Positions 63,664 to 64,000 of a DNA stretch of 64,000 nt are shown one piece after another (the first letter of the stretch is position 1; every line of letters begins with the position of its first letter). A program made the position numbers and the translations under genes. A model generated the notes under the pieces. It searched no databases. It saw nothing but the letters and a program-made list of their open reading frames with translations, and had not been told where the DNA came from. The DNA comes from Nitrospira sp. CG24A (GTDB lineage: Bacteria; Nitrospirota; Nitrospiria; Nitrospirales; Nitrospiraceae): assembly GCA_002869925.2 (NCBI GenBank), contig NEWT02000034.1, forward strand, positions 19,544 to 83,543, given 5' to 3'.

Positions 63664-64000
63664 TTAGTCGCCAAAGGGCCACAGTCTAAATCGTGTGCGG
63701 TCGGTGCGTTTGCCGTAGACCACTTCTTCAGCTATCCCATCCCTGTTGAAAAATACATAGAGATTGTCGCTCTTGATATCCATTCGGATGAAGTTCAGCA
63801 ATATGAGCATCATCGCCGGCGATTTCCCGTCATAGTAGTAGTAGTGAAAGATCTCTCGATCGTTGCCTCTAACAATCCGATCCGGCGCACCGATCGAGGA
63901 GACAACTTCTGCCATGGTCGTTTTGCCTTTCTTGATAGCCGAGACGGCTTCTTCTTGAATAGGCTCGCCGACCGTTCCTCTGGTCACCACGCAGCCCTGA
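63664..64000 (-). CDS. BamE-like lipoprotein, N-terminus outside window
   Basis: About 112 residues visible. The body repeats the neighbour's pattern (KKGKTTMAEVVSSIGAPDRI, then FHYYYYDGKSP). At the window edge the frame reads QGCVVTRG, where the Cys may be the lipidation site. The 5' end lies beyond 64000. Tandem duplication with the preceding lipoprotein. Confidence 0.7.
   Translation of the reverse strand, partial: QGCVVTRGTVGEPIQEEAVSAIKKGKTTMAEVVSSIGAPDRIVRGNDREIFHYYYYDGKSPAMMLILLNFIRMDIKSDNLYVFFNRDGIAEEVVYGKRTDRTRFRLWPFGD

Overview
The window looks like a bacterial chromosome segment from the Nitrospirota, most likely a Nitrospira-type nitrite oxidiser. This is inferred from gene content and style only: a nuoABCD-G cluster, the aminotransferase, MEKHLA and PilZ proteins, a pyruvoyl arginine decarboxylase beside a deoxyhypusine-synthase-like protein, a complete isc operon, and moderately GC-rich codon use. 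No rRNA or other decisive marker is present.

Layout. 1-4305 (minus): respiratory complex I genes nuoA-B-C-D and the first 522 codons of nuoG, with no nuoE or nuoF between D and G. 4.8-19.6 kb: mixed housekeeping genes (aminotransferase, PilZ, PilB/GspE ATPase, CysQ-like phosphatase, CorA, leuDC, MEKHLA, CBS, flavin disulfide reductase, MscS). 19.9-21.3 kb: a scar with an IS3 orfA remnant, a decapitated exported gene and a nuclease-like gene truncated by the IS fragment. 21.4-28.6 kb: OmpA-like protein, a PriA with degenerate helicase motifs, RluF, agmatinase and pyruvoyl arginine decarboxylase. 28.8-32.4 kb: a tight operon of a deoxyhypusine-synthase-like protein, DsbA-like protein, zinc ribbon and aldehyde dehydrogenase. 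32.9-36.6 kb: a small integrative element at tRNA-Glu, with three identical 55-bp attachment repeats, two of which cut off other genes. 36.8-43.5 kb: small unknown genes, GlnRS, PilZ, YacG, alcohol dehydrogenase, two tRNA-Gln genes and GltX. 43.6-50.4 kb: FNR-like reductase, a divergent ferredoxin, then iscR-S-U-A-hscB-hscA-iscX. 50.6-64 kb: HTH-nuclease protein, ArfB, FabI, Mug, a Lys/Glu-rich repeat protein, Nudix hydrolase, GcvT, FKBP, FIST protein, P1 peptidase, beta-CASP metallohydrolase, LOG protein and two BamE-like lipoproteins, the last cut by the window edge.

How the genes fit together. Three functional blocks stand out: electron transfer and Fe-S supply (nuo, isc, ferredoxin, FNR); polyamines (arginine to agmatine to putrescine, with a DHS-like enzyme that may extend the chain, since bacteria lack eIF5A); and glutamine/glutamate aminoacylation (glnS, two tRNA-Gln genes, gltX, tRNA-Glu). 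Superimposed are two related families of palindromic elements of about 184 bp and 122 bp (three copies each) and heptamer arrays. All of these abut the stop codon of a gene. They and the tRNA-Glu element are the most unusual features of the window.
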